A DNA stretch of 64,000 nucleotides from Arion vulgaris. Taxonomy: Eukaryota; Mollusca; Gastropoda; Stylommatophora; Arionidae. Below the pieces are notes generated by a model. The model was not told the origin of the DNA. It was given only the letters and a program-made list of their open reading frames with translations, and ran no database searches. Positions 63,182 through 64,000 of this stretch are shown one piece after another (position 1 is the stretch's first letter; each line of letters opens with the position of its first letter). The stretch covers positions 56,688,998 through 56,752,997 of the forward strand of contig CM036764.1 in the NCBI GenBank assembly GCA_020796225.1, in the 5' to 3' direction. Made by a program: the position numbers and the translations under genes.

Positions 63182-64000
63182 CTCAGTTTACTTTTACAAG
63201 ATGGGCAGAACCTTTTGAAGAAATATTAAATAGACCTGATCCACCAGTACTACTCAAGTTTGACGAAGAGGCAAGAAACAGCCCCCTACCAATTAACGAA
63301 GAAACGATAAGTGTAGCTGAGGTCAAGGAGGCAATCGATTCCTTGATAAACAATAAGGCAGCGGTGATGACAACATTACTGCAGAAATGCTCAAATCGGC
63401 TGATGATACAACTATTAGCCAGGTGCAAGAACTATTTAATAAAGTATGGGAAGAAGAAACTGTCCCAGATCAATGGAAGAAGGGAATAATTGTTAAGATC
63501 CCCAAAAAAGGGGATCTCAAAGATTGTAACAACTAGAGAGGGATCACCCTATTATCAGTAATGACCAAGACTTTCTGCAAAATCATTCTTAATAGAATCA
63601 AAGGAGCAGTGGACACAACTCTGAGAGAAGAACAAGCTGGTTTTAGACCTGGGAGAAGCTGCTTAGGCCAAATAATTACCCTACGACTAATTTTGGAGGA
63701 ACATATTGAGAAGCAACAACCACTCATACTAAATTTCATCGATTATAAAAAAGCCTTTGATAGTCTACACAGAATCTCTCTGTGGAATATTCTGAGATGC
63801 TATGGAATACCAGACAAAATAATAAACATTATTAAGAGCCTCTATGATGGTTCACTGTGTGCAGTTCGCACTGATGGTGGACACAGCGACTGGTTTATGG
63901 TTGAAACCGGAGTAAAGCATGGCTGTATTCTATCTCCGCTATTGTTTGGAGTGGCCGTTGACTGGGTGATGCGAAAATGTTGTAGGGGTGAAACTGGCAT
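63182..64000 (+). mobile_element. LINE-C RT, sense, running off the window
   Basis: Starts WAEPFEEILNRPDPPVLLKF, then AEVKEAIDSLINNKAA, a one-base loss, EMLKSADDTTISQVQELFNK and WKKGIIVKIPKKGDLKDCNN. A stop lies at 63534. After it the frame is open to the end: RGITLLSVMTKTFCKIILNR, LREEQAGFRPGRSCLGQIIT, ILNFIDYKKAFDSLHRISLW (first catalytic aspartate) and MVETGVKHGCILSPLLFGVA, with H where QGC is usual. The FADD box would lie past the window edge. Confidence 0.9.

Overview
The window is a piece of an AT-rich animal genome, probably from an invertebrate. It has one multi-exon gene with GT-AG introns, whose introns and 5' flank are packed with retrotransposons, DNA transposons, SINEs and minisatellites. 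The repeat mix would suit a mollusc, annelid or similar marine invertebrate: GIY-YIG Penelope-like elements, APE-type LINEs with and without RNase H, tRNA-derived SINEs, piggyBac and a ZBED5-like hAT. I cannot name the species.

The only host gene I can support is a NEK-family (NIMA-related) serine/threonine kinase on the minus strand. Ten coding exons run from 40771 down to 884. All splice phases agree and together they give 253 codons plus two bases, covering almost a whole kinase domain: glycine loop, ALK lysine, alpha-C glutamate, HRD, DFG, GTP/SPE and the subdomain XI arginine. The rest of the gene lies beyond position 1. Introns range from 248 bases to about 15.4 kb. The most unusual feature is that tandem duplications touch five splice junctions. 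In two introns the duplication has grown into a minisatellite that begins exactly at the 3' splice site (1317-2577 before exon 9, 4670-5745 before exon 8). The first array contains no AG on the gene strand for about 1.28 kb.

Layout. 1-6.5 kb: end of the kinase domain, a folded-back Penelope fragment, two splice-site minisatellites, and a piggyBac inside a LINE fragment that has a perfect 63-bp target duplication. 6.5-12 kb: LINE pieces, two opposed SINEs in one LINE, small arrays. 12-22 kb: two long antisense LINEs (E and H), SINEs and two arrays. 22-31 kb: several Penelope-like copies in both orientations, one with a twin-priming-like inversion, and a long-TIR nonautonomous DNA transposon. 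31-35 kb: a GC-rich degenerate repeat block, a LINE with a 13-bp target duplication, and a 38-bp array. 35-42 kb: exons 1 and 2 and inverted LINE-C copies on both sides of exon 1. 42-46 kb: two large arrays (59-bp and about 20-bp periods). 46-49 kb: LINE fragments and about 1 kb of apparently non-repetitive DNA. 49.6-60.1 kb: one hAT element stretched to 10.5 kb by nested insertions, including a 4.2-kb satellite of 63-bp units. 60-64 kb: a hAT MITE in the next copy of the same 8-bp target, then LINE and SINE pieces up to the window edge.

No transposon reading frame is intact. All are broken by stops, frameshifts, truncation or insertion. Long open frames inside the 63-bp array exist only because its period is divisible by three.
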